IMG/VR virus record: IMGVR_UViG_3300046467_001114
Span: 1 to 35,581 of that record
Length of the DNA: 35,581 nucleotides
From: a virus
Direction: 5' to 3' (one strand)
Shown: positions 23,188 to 31,348 of the stretch, in pieces
Numbering within the stretch: position 1 is the stretch's first letter
How the letters are laid out: every line of letters starts with the position of its first letter
Position numbers and translations under genes: made by a program
Notes under the pieces: generated by a model
Database searches by the model: none
What the model was told of the DNA's origin: nothing
The model's input: only the letters and a program-made list of their open reading frames with translations

Positions 23188-23212
23188 AATGTGTACACAA
23201 AGGTCTAACGCA

Positions 23213-25063
23213 ATGAACAAATCTTTTGCTGAAACTGCCATGGAGTTAAGCGGCAAAACCGCAGCAGAGTCTACCAGTATAGGAAAGGTAGACATGGCAG
23301 ACGATCAGGTAGAGGAGCTGTTTGATGATAAGCATCAAACCAAGAATAGTCCAGCCTACAAAGCTGTATGGAATCGAGAGTTTCCAACAAGAGAATTTTT
23401 TGAATTTGATTTTCACAGACCTAACTCTGCTATGCTGAATAACTGTCTTGATATTGTAAGACAGTTTAAGAGTGAAGATAGACTATATGACAACGGCAAG
23501 CTAAGCGGCGAATTAATTACAGCGTTAGCAGATGGTGGATATTTTGGCCTATTAGTTCCGCTACCAAATAAACCAGCATTATCATTCTCAGAGTTTTCAT
23601 CCTTCCTCACAGAGATGGCTAGGATTGAACCTAGTGTAGCTGGCATGTGTTCGATCCACGGCTGCATAGGATCAGTAGACCCTGTTAGAACATTTGGAAA
23701 TGAGCATCAAAAGGAAAAGTATTTACTGGGATTGTCTGACGGAACTTTTCTGTCTGCTTTTGCTTTAACCGAACCTTGTGCTGGATCAGACTTGACAGCG
23801 TTGCAGACATATGCTAAAATAGACGGTGACGATTATGTTCTAAACGGCACCAAGCTGTTCATTACAAATGTTCATTACGGCGGGCTTGTTTCTGTCGTAT
23901 GTCTTATAGAGGATAAGCCACAAGTATTACTAGTGGAGATACCTGATGGAGATACCGACACGTTCAACATTGGTCACTATAAAATCCACGCATTGGCTAG
24001 ATTAAATAATAACTCTTTAACCTTCACGAACCATCGCGTACCAAAGGAAAACCTAATCCGGTTGAACAAAGGAGACGGGTTAACAGTTGCCTATCACGGT
24101 CTGAACTTGGGCAGGATATCGTTATGTGCAAACGCCTCTGGTTGTATGAAGACTATGTTAGAATCCATGATACCTTGGGCGAGTTATAGGTCTACATATG
24201 GACAGCCAATTAAGAATAGGGAGTTAGTTCAGGAGCGAATAGCTAGACTTTCAGGTTACATCTTTTCATCTGATGCTCTTGTAGCTTGGTGTTCTGGGTT
24301 GATTGATAAAGGATATAGAGGAGAGTTGGAGTGTATTATAGCTAAGACTTTTGGGTCTGAATGCCAGAAGGAAGCTGCAATTGATCTGTGTATGAAAACA
24401 CATGGTGGAAGATCATTCTTGGGCGGTCATATTATTGGTGATAATATTCATGACATATTAGCCCCTCTCATTTACGAGGGTGAGGGAGACATGTTAAACA
24501 TGGCTTTCTTCAAGAGCTTAGTTAAGGAGCATGGTAAAACCTTTTTTGAGCCTGTCGGACAACTAATGTCTGACCTCGGAAAGAAAAGCCCATCACTTAT
24601 GGACATCGTTAGGAACCACAAGATGTTTATGCCGTATGCCAATTGGATGGTAAAGGAAATGTTCCTACCAAAGAGTGGCATCAGACCTATAGGATTTAAT
24701 GAAGCTTTAGTTAAGCACGCTGACTTTGCAATCAAGGGGCTACAAAAGTCTGGTCAGGAAATTAGTGGGCTTATGCGTAAGTATCAATTGGGACTAGCCG
24801 ATAAACAGTGCAGGATGTCTATATTGTCTAGGAAGATTCAGAATCTTACAGCCATGATGGCAACAGTGTGTTATGCTTTTGCTAAGGCTGACCCGCTAGC
24901 CGCATTCATCGCAGATGTTTCCTGTGAGAATCTAAGGAACAAGATTACGGGAAATCACCCAACCGATGCACAAATCAAAAAGAGCGTACAGGTAGGAAAA
25001 GCTATTGCAGGCCGTGGAGTTGAGGTAGAATATGACTCCATCCTTATGGGGTATGACCGGTAG
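23213..25063 (+). CDS. Acyl-CoA dehydrogenase with long C-terminal extension
   Basis: FAD enzymes of this family introduce the alpha-beta double bond into acyl-CoA. The 616-aa protein has the helical N-domain (about 60-170), the middle beta-domain with FALTEPCAGSDLTALQT and LNGTKLFITN, and the C-terminal helical domain with NLGRISLCANASG and the catalytic Glu in LIYEGEGDMLN (E422). Beyond it a further ~190 residues resemble the extra domain of very-long-chain and ACAD9-type dehydrogenases. I prefer ATG 23213, eight or nine bases after AAAGG, to ATG 23189. It sits between GMP reductase and primase genes. With the hydratase at 640 it gives two consecutive beta-oxidation steps. Confidence 0.92.
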   Translation: MNKSFAETAMELSGKTAAESTSIGKVDMADDQVEELFDDKHQTKNSPAYKAVWNREFPTREFFEFDFHRPNSAMLNNCLDIVRQFKSEDRLYDNGKLSGELITALADGGYFGLLVPLPNKPALSFSEFSSFLTEMARIEPSVAGMCSIHGCIGSVDPVRTFGNEHQKEKYLLGLSDGTFLSAFALTEPCAGSDLTALQTYAKIDGDDYVLNGTKLFITNVHYGGLVSVVCLIEDKPQVLLVEIPDGDTDTFNIGHYKIHALARLNNNSLTFTNHRVPKENLIRLNKGDGLTVAYHGLNLGRISLCANASGCMKTMLESMIPWASYRSTYGQPIKNRELVQERIARLSGYIFSSDALVAWCSGLIDKGYRGELECIIAKTFGSECQKEAAIDLCMKTHGGRSFLGGHIIGDNIHDILAPLIYEGEGDMLNMAFFKSLVKEHGKTFFEPVGQLMSDLGKKSPSLMDIVRNHKMFMPYANWMVKEMFLPKSGIRPIGFNEALVKHADFAIKGLQKSGQEISGLMRKYQLGLADKQCRMSILSRKIQNLTAMMATVCYAFAKADPLAAFIADVSCENLRNKITGNHPTDAQIKKSVQVGKAIAGRGVEVEYDSILMGYDR

Positions 25064-25065
25064 GC

Positions 25066-26097
25066 ATGAGAATAAAAACAGGCGAAAAATACATGCTAGA
25101 TCTTCATAAAGTCAAACAGATCATTTTTGATGATATCTCTACACTTTTGGACGATTTGGACTTGGAATATATGCAAGTTTCAGATAATATATTTATGCGT
25201 TGTCCCATACACGAGGGCAGCGATAACAAGCAGGGGGTATCAATATCATTAACTAGGCACACGTGGCGATGTTGGACTCGCGGCTGTCACGAGAATTATC
25301 ATACGGATATATTTGGCTTTGTAAAAGGCGTGCTAGATACAGAATCTTTTTCTGATGTTCTCAGGTATATTTGTCGTCTTTACGATGTAGATGGGGCCAA
25401 AACCAAGGAGGGTAACAAAGAACCCGTAAAAGATGAGTGTTTTAAACATCTGATGAGGGCCGTCCGCAGCAAGAGAAACATAGTATCTCCCGTAGAGTCC
25501 TCGACAGGCACTATTGAAACTTTGAGTACATCTCCGTACTTTGAGAGGAGAGGTTTTAAACGTAGCACACTAAGCCACTTTGGTGTTAAGGACTGCTCAG
25601 ATAACATGTCTCCAATGAGACATCGATCCATTATCCCGATCACTTTTAGTGGGGTTAGAGTGGGGCACATAGCAAGGTCTAGTAAACAATGGCTAACCCC
25701 AAAGTATTTGTTTTCCGAAGGTTTAAGAAAAACTGACTACTTATATAATTATGACGACGCTATCAGCATGGCCCAAGACAAAGCCTGCATGTTTCTAGTA
25801 GAGGGGCAGGGCGACGTATGGAGGCTATACGAAACAGGTGTGCACAATACGGTGGGTTTATTTGGCAAGGACATTTCTGGAACCCAAAAACTGCTATTAA
25901 TCAGAAGCGGGGTTACCACTCTGGTCGTTCTGACAGACAATGATCAGGCGGGGCGAGAGTCCAAGATCAAAATTAAAAGAGACATGGGCAGATTGTTTAA
26001 TTTGGTTTTTCCAAAGATGCACACTAAAGATCTGGGAGATATGTCCACCGAGCGAATCCAAGAACAAATCTTGTCAGACTTAAAAGGATGCTATTAA
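25066..26097 (+). CDS. DNA primase, DnaG-type (zinc finger plus TOPRIM)
   Basis: The 343-aa protein should make RNA primers for the phage fork. The N-terminal zinc-binding domain has C46-x2-H49 in RCPIHEG and C69-x4-C74 in CWTRGC. The TOPRIM catalytic domain shows E246 in FLVEGQGDVW and D291/D293 in VLTDNDQAGRES. It is shorter than cellular DnaG (about 580 aa) and lacks the usual helicase-binding C-terminal domain, as in many phages. The start is uncertain: ATG 25066 gives a basic N-terminus and ATG 25093 would remove nine residues. It overlaps the kinase gene by one base (TAATG). Confidence 0.9.
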   Translation: MRIKTGEKYMLDLHKVKQIIFDDISTLLDDLDLEYMQVSDNIFMRCPIHEGSDNKQGVSISLTRHTWRCWTRGCHENYHTDIFGFVKGVLDTESFSDVLRYICRLYDVDGAKTKEGNKEPVKDECFKHLMRAVRSKRNIVSPVESSTGTIETLSTSPYFERRGFKRSTLSHFGVKDCSDNMSPMRHRSIIPITFSGVRVGHIARSSKQWLTPKYLFSEGLRKTDYLYNYDDAISMAQDKACMFLVEGQGDVWRLYETGVHNTVGLFGKDISGTQKLLLIRSGVTTLVVLTDNDQAGRESKIKIKRDMGRLFNLVFPKMHTKDLGDMSTERIQEQILSDLKGCY

Positions 26098-26843
26098 TGA
26101 AAATTGTAGGAATTGCAGGAAAAAAACAAAGCGGAAAGAGCACCACTGCTAATATTCTGCATGGTATAGTTCTCAAAAAACAAAACCTAATTAAAGATTT
26201 CAACATTGGCAATGACGGCAAACTAATCATTTTGACAACAGACTCCCACGGGGAAGAGGGGTGGGGGGAGTTTGATATTGCAAGAAAAGATAGCGACTTC
26301 ACTGAGTACGCAGAGCATAATGTGTGGCCCTATATCAAGCTGTATAGCTTTGCGGACAACCTGAAGAGCATGTGCGTGGAATTCTTCGGACTTACACCCG
26401 CCCAAGTGTATGGTACGGATGAGCAAAAAAATACAGAAACACGCATACAATGGAAGGATATGCCATCTGTAGAAGATTCCCGCTGGATGATAAACGCCGG
26501 AGCCGCCAGAAGTGCTAACATGACAGCCAGAGAGTTTATGCAGTACTTTGGTACTAATGTGATGAGACAAATGTATGGACCCATTTGGGTAGGCCACACC
26601 ATCCACTCAATCTTAAGAGAACAAACCAAGCTAGCCATCGTCGCAGACGTAAGATTTCCAAATGAGGTGGATGCAATTACAGACGCAGGCGGCGTCGTGG
26701 TTAGGCTGACTAGGCGTACACGAAAAGACGAGCACCCCAGCGAAACAGCCCTTGATGATTACGACTTTACCCACCATGTTGACAACAAAGGCAGTGTAGA
26801 CGCTCTTGTGGATAGAGTGAAATCATTTTACCAAAAACTGTAG
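26097..26843 (+). CDS. Deoxynucleoside monophosphate kinase
   Basis: The 248-aa protein phosphorylates deoxynucleoside monophosphates during phage DNA synthesis. It has the P-loop GIAGKKQSGKSTTANIL at its N-terminus, a substrate-binding region (DNLKSMCVEFFGLTPAQVYG, ending the N-terminal half), and LAIVADVRFPNEVDAI with VVRLTRR, as in T4 gene-1-type kinases. I start it at 26097, which shares a base with the primase stop and has AAGGA eight bases upstream; an ATG at 26088 is also in frame. It completes a nucleotide route with ribonucleotide reductase and GMP reductase. Confidence 0.88.
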   Translation: MKIVGIAGKKQSGKSTTANILHGIVLKKQNLIKDFNIGNDGKLIILTTDSHGEEGWGEFDIARKDSDFTEYAEHNVWPYIKLYSFADNLKSMCVEFFGLTPAQVYGTDEQKNTETRIQWKDMPSVEDSRWMINAGAARSANMTAREFMQYFGTNVMRQMYGPIWVGHTIHSILREQTKLAIVADVRFPNEVDAITDAGGVVVRLTRRTRKDEHPSETALDDYDFTHHVDNKGSVDALVDRVKSFYQKL

Positions 26844-26851
26844 GGGAGATT

Positions 26852-27889
26852 ATGCTAATTACCTATGTGAGAAGTTCTAGCTACAATAATTATGACTCAT
26901 GTCAGATGCAATATTTTATCACGTATATTTTGGGGCATCAGTCAGACAGCGGCAAAAAGGCAGAGCTAGGAACCCTAGTCCACAAAGTCATGGAGGTGCT
27001 GGCGGGATTAAAAAAGTTCCAACAAGACAACAAAAGAAGAAAATATTTAGAGGTTATTGACGACGTGGTGGGTAAAGTACGCACCCATAAAGATAAACTA
27101 TTAACTGATGTGTTTGTAGAAGAATTGCTTGACCTAAGCTTTGACTCATACACCAAAAACTCAAAGCATACATGGCAACCTGCGGATAGAAGAAACGCAC
27201 TCAGGCTGACGATAAAGGCGATTACTTATAATGACGGAGCTTTTGATCCTAGATTTAGGAACATTGTCGATCCAGAGCCCCATTTTGATATTCCCATTGA
27301 AGAGGATTGGGCTAAATATAAACATACCACTCCAGAGGGCAAAGTCGTTGAGGGGCGGCTAGCCATAAAGGGTACTATTGACCTTGTGACTGAAGTAAAC
27401 GACGACACAATAGAAGTAATAGACTGGAAAACAGGCCAAAGAAAAGATTGGGCTACTGGGGAAGTAAAAACCTATGACAAACTCCTAGTAGATCCCCAGC
27501 TATTACTCTATAATTATGCTATTTCTAAATTGTACCCAGACTACAAACAGTCTATTATGACTATCTTTTATATCAAAGACGGTGGACCATTTAGTATGTG
27601 TTTTGATAAGAAAGACCAAGACAAGTTTTTATTGATGCTTAAAAATAGATTTGAAGAAATACAGCAGAACACAGACCCTCAAATTGTGCCATGGCGAGAT
27701 AATTACAGGCATCCAAACCACTTCAAATGCTCTAAGTGCTGCCATTTTTACAAGAATAATTGGCCCGACACAAACCAGAATATGTGTATATTTATACAGA
27801 AGCAGATGCAGGAACACGGATTGCAGGAAACAATTAACAAATGCACTAGGCCGGGATTTGACGTAGGCTTCTACGAAGCCCCGGGATAA
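26852..27889 (+). CDS. PD-(D/E)XK nuclease, Cas4/RecB-like with probable Fe-S cysteines
   Basis: The 345-aa protein has a RecB-family nuclease core: an N-terminal helix with GTLVHKVME, the acidic strand region GTIDLVTEV and IEVIDWKTGQR carrying D-x-K, then a YNYAI helix. A cysteine in SSYNNYDSCQM at the N-terminus and three in FKCSKCCHF and NMCIF near the C-terminus match the pattern of a 4Fe-4S staple in Cas4 and AddB nucleases. It is probably a DNA exonuclease in recombination or degradation of host DNA. GGGGAG precedes the ATG. No cas1 or cas2 is nearby, so no CRISPR role is suggested. Confidence 0.85.
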   Translation: MLITYVRSSSYNNYDSCQMQYFITYILGHQSDSGKKAELGTLVHKVMEVLAGLKKFQQDNKRRKYLEVIDDVVGKVRTHKDKLLTDVFVEELLDLSFDSYTKNSKHTWQPADRRNALRLTIKAITYNDGAFDPRFRNIVDPEPHFDIPIEEDWAKYKHTTPEGKVVEGRLAIKGTIDLVTEVNDDTIEVIDWKTGQRKDWATGEVKTYDKLLVDPQLLLYNYAISKLYPDYKQSIMTIFYIKDGGPFSMCFDKKDQDKFLLMLKNRFEEIQQNTDPQIVPWRDNYRHPNHFKCSKCCHFYKNNWPDTNQNMCIFIQKQMQEHGLQETINKCTRPGFDVGFYEAPG

Positions 27890-27891
27890 AC

Positions 27892-27900
27892 AAAGGAGGT
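27892..27900 (+). promoter_or_regulatory. Near-perfect Shine-Dalgarno site
   Basis: AAAGGAGGT lies five bases before the ATG at 27906, the strongest ribosome site in the window. It predicts high expression of the exported protease and perhaps of the adjoining DUF1501 gene, which has its own GGGAG site. Confidence 0.85.
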
Positions 27901-27905
27901 CGCTC

Positions 27906-28862
27906 ATGAGAGGTAATGTCACAAAGAGATTGTTTACGGGCGTCGTTTCGACGGCGTTGCTTTTGTCTAGTCTGTCTGTAGCCCACGCCAAAGACGTGGC
28001 ACAGCATCTTCAGGACATAAGCGTGACCATCAAGGCTGGATTTACTGAGGGGTCTGGCGTTCTGATCACTAGACAGCTAGTTGCAAAGACGGGGGATAAA
28101 GAGAAAATTAACGTAAACTTCGTTGTTACGTGTGCTCACGTGGTGGATGGCCTTCGATCTACACGGCAGATCATTGAAGGTGGCAGGCCCAAGACTATTG
28201 TGGAGTTCAAGGATGCCCAAATTGTCAAAGAGCTGGTAGAGAATGGAAGAAAAGTAGGCGAATTGAAAATGGACGCTAGGGTTATTATGTATTCTGACGC
28301 TGAAGAAGGCGAAGATTTAGCCGTTCTCATAGTACGAAAACGCGGCTTTGTAACTGCCAACACAGAATTCTATTTAGAGAACCAAGCGGTGGACATTGGC
28401 ACCGACCTCTTTCACGTGGGCTCGTTACTTGGCCAATCTGGGGCAAATTCTATGACGGCAGGAATAATGTCTCAAGTTGGCAGAGTTTTGGATCTGGGTT
28501 CTGGTGGAGGCGTTGTGTTCGACCAAACCACGGTCACGGCATTCCCCGGCTCTTCTGGCGGGGGCGTGTTTCTCACTGATGGCAAATACGTGGGGATGTT
28601 AGTTCGCGGGGCTGGCGAAACATTTAATCTGATTGTACCCGTGCGGCGTATGCAATCATGGGCTAAGGCCCGTGGTGCAGAATGGGTGCTCAACCCTAAA
28701 TCGCCAAGGCCATCATTAGAGGACATTGAAAAAATAGAGATCGAAAAGGAAACTACTCAGTCCAAAGGCACCAAAGTTACCGATGCCAAGTCGTTTCCCT
28801 ATATGATACGGATCGTTAAATCTACGGACAAGAAATCTGACCCATTTGAGAAAAGGGAGTAG
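27906..28862 (+). CDS. Exported trypsin-like serine protease (DegP/S1 fold)
   Basis: The 318-aa protein has a Sec signal peptide (about residues 1-28, basic start, LLLSSLSVAHAKD) and a chymotrypsin-fold protease domain. The triad is in VVTCAHVVDG (H78), GEDLAVLIV (D137) and FPGSSGGGVFL (S217). No PDZ domain follows, so it is not a full DegP. A charged C-terminal tail follows. It should act outside the cytoplasmic membrane, where it could degrade or process envelope proteins. It sits 2 bases before the Tat-exported DUF1501 gene; the two form an exported pair. Confidence 0.92.
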   Translation: MRGNVTKRLFTGVVSTALLLSSLSVAHAKDVAQHLQDISVTIKAGFTEGSGVLITRQLVAKTGDKEKINVNFVVTCAHVVDGLRSTRQIIEGGRPKTIVEFKDAQIVKELVENGRKVGELKMDARVIMYSDAEEGEDLAVLIVRKRGFVTANTEFYLENQAVDIGTDLFHVGSLLGQSGANSMTAGIMSQVGRVLDLGSGGGVVFDQTTVTAFPGSSGGGVFLTDGKYVGMLVRGAGETFNLIVPVRRMQSWAKARGAEWVLNPKSPRPSLEDIEKIEIEKETTQSKGTKVTDAKSFPYMIRIVKSTDKKSDPFEKRE

Positions 28863-28864
28863 TC

Positions 28865-30112
28865 ATGTTGAAGGTAAATTTTAATAGACGAGATTTTGTT
28901 AAGGTCGGTGCAATTGGTGGGGGGTTAAGCTATATCCCATTTTCAGATACGGCATTTGCTCAAGAGAAAATAGTATCTAAGAAGAAGTCCGTTGTTTGGC
29001 TCTGGTTGGGGGGCGGGCCTACTCAGTTCGAGACCTTCCACGCCCCCACAGAGGCCGTACCAGACCCGTACAGGCCCGTTACTGGCATAGTGCGACATCC
29101 TAACGGGCTGGCCTTTGGTGGCTTATTTGAGCAATTGATTCAGCGTGGGGAGCATCTAACTGCGGTGAACTCCTTCTCTCATGGGGACTCTTCTCACCGC
29201 CAAGCTACCCACTGGATGATGACGGGACATCGTAATCCCAAGCGTGAGAATACTGCTGATTCTGAGTTCCCGGGCCACGGGGCAATTGCTTCAGCAGTGT
29301 TTGGTTCCAATGATCCCGCTAATGGCATGCCAGCATATGTCAAGCAGGGAAAAATTGAGGGTGAGCAGCCAACATTTTTAGGAGGTGCCCACAAACCCTT
29401 TGACCCTTCTAACAAGGACAATTTGACTCCTCGCATTAAGATTTCCCGCTTTGCAGATCGAAAAGAGCTGTTGAGGTCGTTCGATCAAGGGCGGGTTTTT
29501 TCCAGCGAGGCCGATTCATTCGTCCGTATTGGTGATCAGGCGTACAATGTCATTCTGGGGAACGCCAAGGATGCATTTGATCTTGACAAAGAGAAGCCCG
29601 AGACTAGGGACAAATACGGTAAGGGTGGTATTGGTGATCAAATGCTGCTGGCCAGACGGCTGGCTCAGTTTGGCACTAAGTTCATCACCGTTCATTATGG
29701 CGGTTGGGACATGCATGGGAATATTGCCAACGCCCTTAAGGGCAAGGTTCCGCCTCTTGATAAGGCTATTTCTGCTTTTGTAGACGATATTTATGAGAGT
29801 GGACTATCTGAGGATGTATTGTTGGTGGTTACTGGCGAATTTGGCAGGACTCGTTTGAATGGTAATGCCGGTCGAGATCATTGGCCTTCCATTACACCCA
29901 TGCTCTTGTCTGGCGGAAACTATAGTCATGGCGGGGTCATTGGAAAATCAGATAAGGCATATTATCCTACTGAGTCTAAAGTCACCCCCATTGATTTGGC
30001 GGCCACATTGTTCGATCACTTTGGAATTGATCCCGAGATCCAAAAAATTGATCCAGCCGGTAGGCCGCGATACCTTCTTGATGGCGAAGGGAAACCTATT
30101 TTAACAGCATAA
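28865..30112 (+). CDS. DUF1501 family protein, Tat-exported
   Basis: The 415-aa protein begins with a twin-arginine signal (NRRDFVKVGAIGGGLSYIPF, cleavage near AFAQ) and continues as an alkaline-phosphatase/sulfatase-like fold of the DUF1501 family, recognised by WLWLGGGPTQFETF, HGDSSHRQATHWMMTGHR, VHYGGWDMHGN, TGEFGRTRLNGNAGRDHWP and TLFDHFGID. Such genes are abundant in Planctomycetes and not known to me in phages. Conserved His and Asp residues suggest metal binding, but no activity is established. Tat export implies folding with cofactor before transport. Codon choice seems to differ from the neighbours, hinting at acquisition from a host. The homology is clear, function unknown. Confidence 0.9.
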   Translation: MLKVNFNRRDFVKVGAIGGGLSYIPFSDTAFAQEKIVSKKKSVVWLWLGGGPTQFETFHAPTEAVPDPYRPVTGIVRHPNGLAFGGLFEQLIQRGEHLTAVNSFSHGDSSHRQATHWMMTGHRNPKRENTADSEFPGHGAIASAVFGSNDPANGMPAYVKQGKIEGEQPTFLGGAHKPFDPSNKDNLTPRIKISRFADRKELLRSFDQGRVFSSEADSFVRIGDQAYNVILGNAKDAFDLDKEKPETRDKYGKGGIGDQMLLARRLAQFGTKFITVHYGGWDMHGNIANALKGKVPPLDKAISAFVDDIYESGLSEDVLLVVTGEFGRTRLNGNAGRDHWPSITPMLLSGGNYSHGGVIGKSDKAYYPTESKVTPIDLAATLFDHFGIDPEIQKIDPAGRPRYLLDGEGKPILTA

Positions 30113-30114
30113 AA

Positions 30115-30621
30115 ATGGAGGATAGCTCTAAAACATGGTACGGCGTAGGTTTTATAGCTGGGTGTTTTGATTTGATTCACCCCGGGTATATTGCCGCTTT
30201 CAAAGAGGCAAGGTCTGTGTGTGGTTACCTTAAGGTAGGGTTGCATAACGACCCCTCTATAGAGAGGCCGGAAAAGGCCAAGCCGGTGTTGTCACTACGG
30301 GATAGAAAGGAAATCTTACAATCTATCATATATGTGGATGAAGTTATAACCTACGACACAGAAGAGGATTTATTATCTATACTCAAGTCAGAAATTCAAG
30401 TATTTAATTTTCTGAGCTTAGCGAAGTGGAGCTTAGCGAAGCGGAAACCCCTAATTTTGAAAAAACCCATCATCAACGTGAGGTTTTTAGGAGACGATTA
30501 TAAGGATAGAACAGACTACACGGGGTATGGGCTTGATATAGACATCCATTTCCTGCCAAGGGGCCACGGGTGGTCAGCGACCGACCTTCGCAAAAAAATA
30601 TGCAATTCGCACAAAACCTGA
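30115..30621 (+). CDS. Cytidylyltransferase-like nucleotidyltransferase with an internal insertion
   Basis: The 168-aa protein matches glycerol-3-phosphate cytidylyltransferase and RfaE-type enzymes, which activate small molecules with CTP or ATP. GCFDLIHPGYIAAFKEA is the nucleotide-binding loop, LSLRDRKEIL and VDEVITYDTEEDL are typical helices, and HGWSATDLRKKI the C-terminal motif. The usual HxGH reads HPGY, so the second catalytic His is a Tyr. Compared with the family, about 25 residues (around FNFLSLAKWSLAKRKPLI) are inserted before INVRFLGDDYKD, in frame. No convincing ribosome site precedes ATG 30115; a GGAGG lies just inside it. Confidence 0.78.
   Translation: MEDSSKTWYGVGFIAGCFDLIHPGYIAAFKEARSVCGYLKVGLHNDPSIERPEKAKPVLSLRDRKEILQSIIYVDEVITYDTEEDLLSILKSEIQVFNFLSLAKWSLAKRKPLILKKPIINVRFLGDDYKDRTDYTGYGLDIDIHFLPRGHGWSATDLRKKICNSHKT
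30414..30443 (+). repeat. Imperfect 15-bp tandem duplication
   Basis: GAGCTTAGCGAAGTG at 30414-30428 is followed directly by GAGCTTAGCGAAGCG at 30429-30443, with one mismatch. It forms the left part of the in-frame insertion in the cytidylyltransferase gene and overlaps the beginning of dispersed repeat copy B. It gives the SLAKWSLAK stretch of the protein. Confidence 0.9.
30434..30468 (+). repeat. 35-bp dispersed repeat, copy B
   Basis: Matches copy A (20107-20141) with two mismatches, and 30443-30468 is identical over 26 bases. Here the DNA is read in another frame, giving KRKPLILKKP inside the nucleotidyltransferase. Together with the preceding tandem duplication it makes up most of the inserted segment. 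Confidence 0.9.
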
Positions 30622-30658
30622 AGTTACAATCCTATTAAATGTTTTTGGAGACGAGAAA

Positions 30659-30946
30659 ATGAATACTCCGTGGGACGATGGTATAATTACTGAAGACGAG
30701 TTTACAATGATGCTTAAAGTTTCAGAACTTAAACGAATGTTTATGGAACTCCCAGAAGAAGAACAACACGAGATCCTTAAGAGGTCCGGTCCAGAAAAAT
30801 CTGAAATAGCTAAAACATTGGATAAGCTAGCGAAATATCTAAAATCATCGTGGTTCAGAGGTATAGCGTTAAGAAAAGCCGCAGAGTTTGGACTCAACGA
30901 AGAAGAAGCAGATCATTTCGCAAAAGTTTGGAAACATGGTTCTTAG
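30659..30946 (+). CDS. Hypothetical helical protein
   Basis: This 95-aa protein is unrecognised, predicted to be wholly helical and strongly charged (for example LKRMFMELPEEEQHEILKRS and AAEFGLNEEEADHFAKVWK). There is no membrane segment or motif. GGAG precedes the ATG by about nine bases. It lies between the nucleotidyltransferase and a cysteine-containing protein, with a gap of 37 bases upstream that holds no clear promoter. Confidence 0.6.
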   Translation: MNTPWDDGIITEDEFTMMLKVSELKRMFMELPEEEQHEILKRSGPEKSEIAKTLDKLAKYLKSSWFRGIALRKAAEFGLNEEEADHFAKVWKHGS

Positions 30947-30964
30947 ATAGAAGGAGTCCACATC

Positions 30965-31348
30965 ATGCCCATTCCATCTAAAAAAAATAATGAAGACCCC
31001 AAAAGCTTCTTGTCTCGCTGCTTGGGCGACGACACTATGAAGAGTGAATATCCAGATCAAAAACAAAGAACGGCCATTTGTATGAGCAAGGCTTGTGAGT
31101 ATGCAGATTACATAGAGACAGCAGATCTTCAGCTAAATTATGACACGACGGGAGACGAAAAGGCGGGCTATCCTCCGAACTGCAACGATGGGTATGTAGA
31201 AAAAGATGGTAAATGTGTCCCCAAAGAGGAGAAGAAATCTGAGGCCCGATCTTATCAATACCAAGACCCTAAAACTGGGGAGATTTACACCTATAGACAG
31301 CCGGGTATTTATAGGAAAAATGGCAGAGTCTTAATCCCCGTGAAGTGA
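30965..31348 (+). CDS. Hypothetical protein with small phage-type N-terminal domain
   Basis: This 127-aa protein begins with a roughly 40-residue module (MPIPSKKNNEDPKSFLSRC, then EYPDQKQRTAICMSKA) of a kind seen at the N-terminus of some phage head and protease proteins. The middle has a cysteine pair in PPNCNDGYVEKDGKCVPK, and the C-terminal end is Tyr-rich and basic (YQDPKTGEIYTYRQPG). AGGAG precedes the ATG. It might be a virion component, but this is only a resemblance. Confidence 0.6.
   Translation: MPIPSKKNNEDPKSFLSRCLGDDTMKSEYPDQKQRTAICMSKACEYADYIETADLQLNYDTTGDEKAGYPPNCNDGYVEKDGKCVPKEEKKSEARSYQYQDPKTGEIYTYRQPGIYRKNGRVLIPVK

Noticed and set aside
27860-27885. Hairpin GGCTTC-TAC-GAAGCC as a terminator
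   Set aside because: It is inside the nuclease gene end, has a short stem and no T-run.
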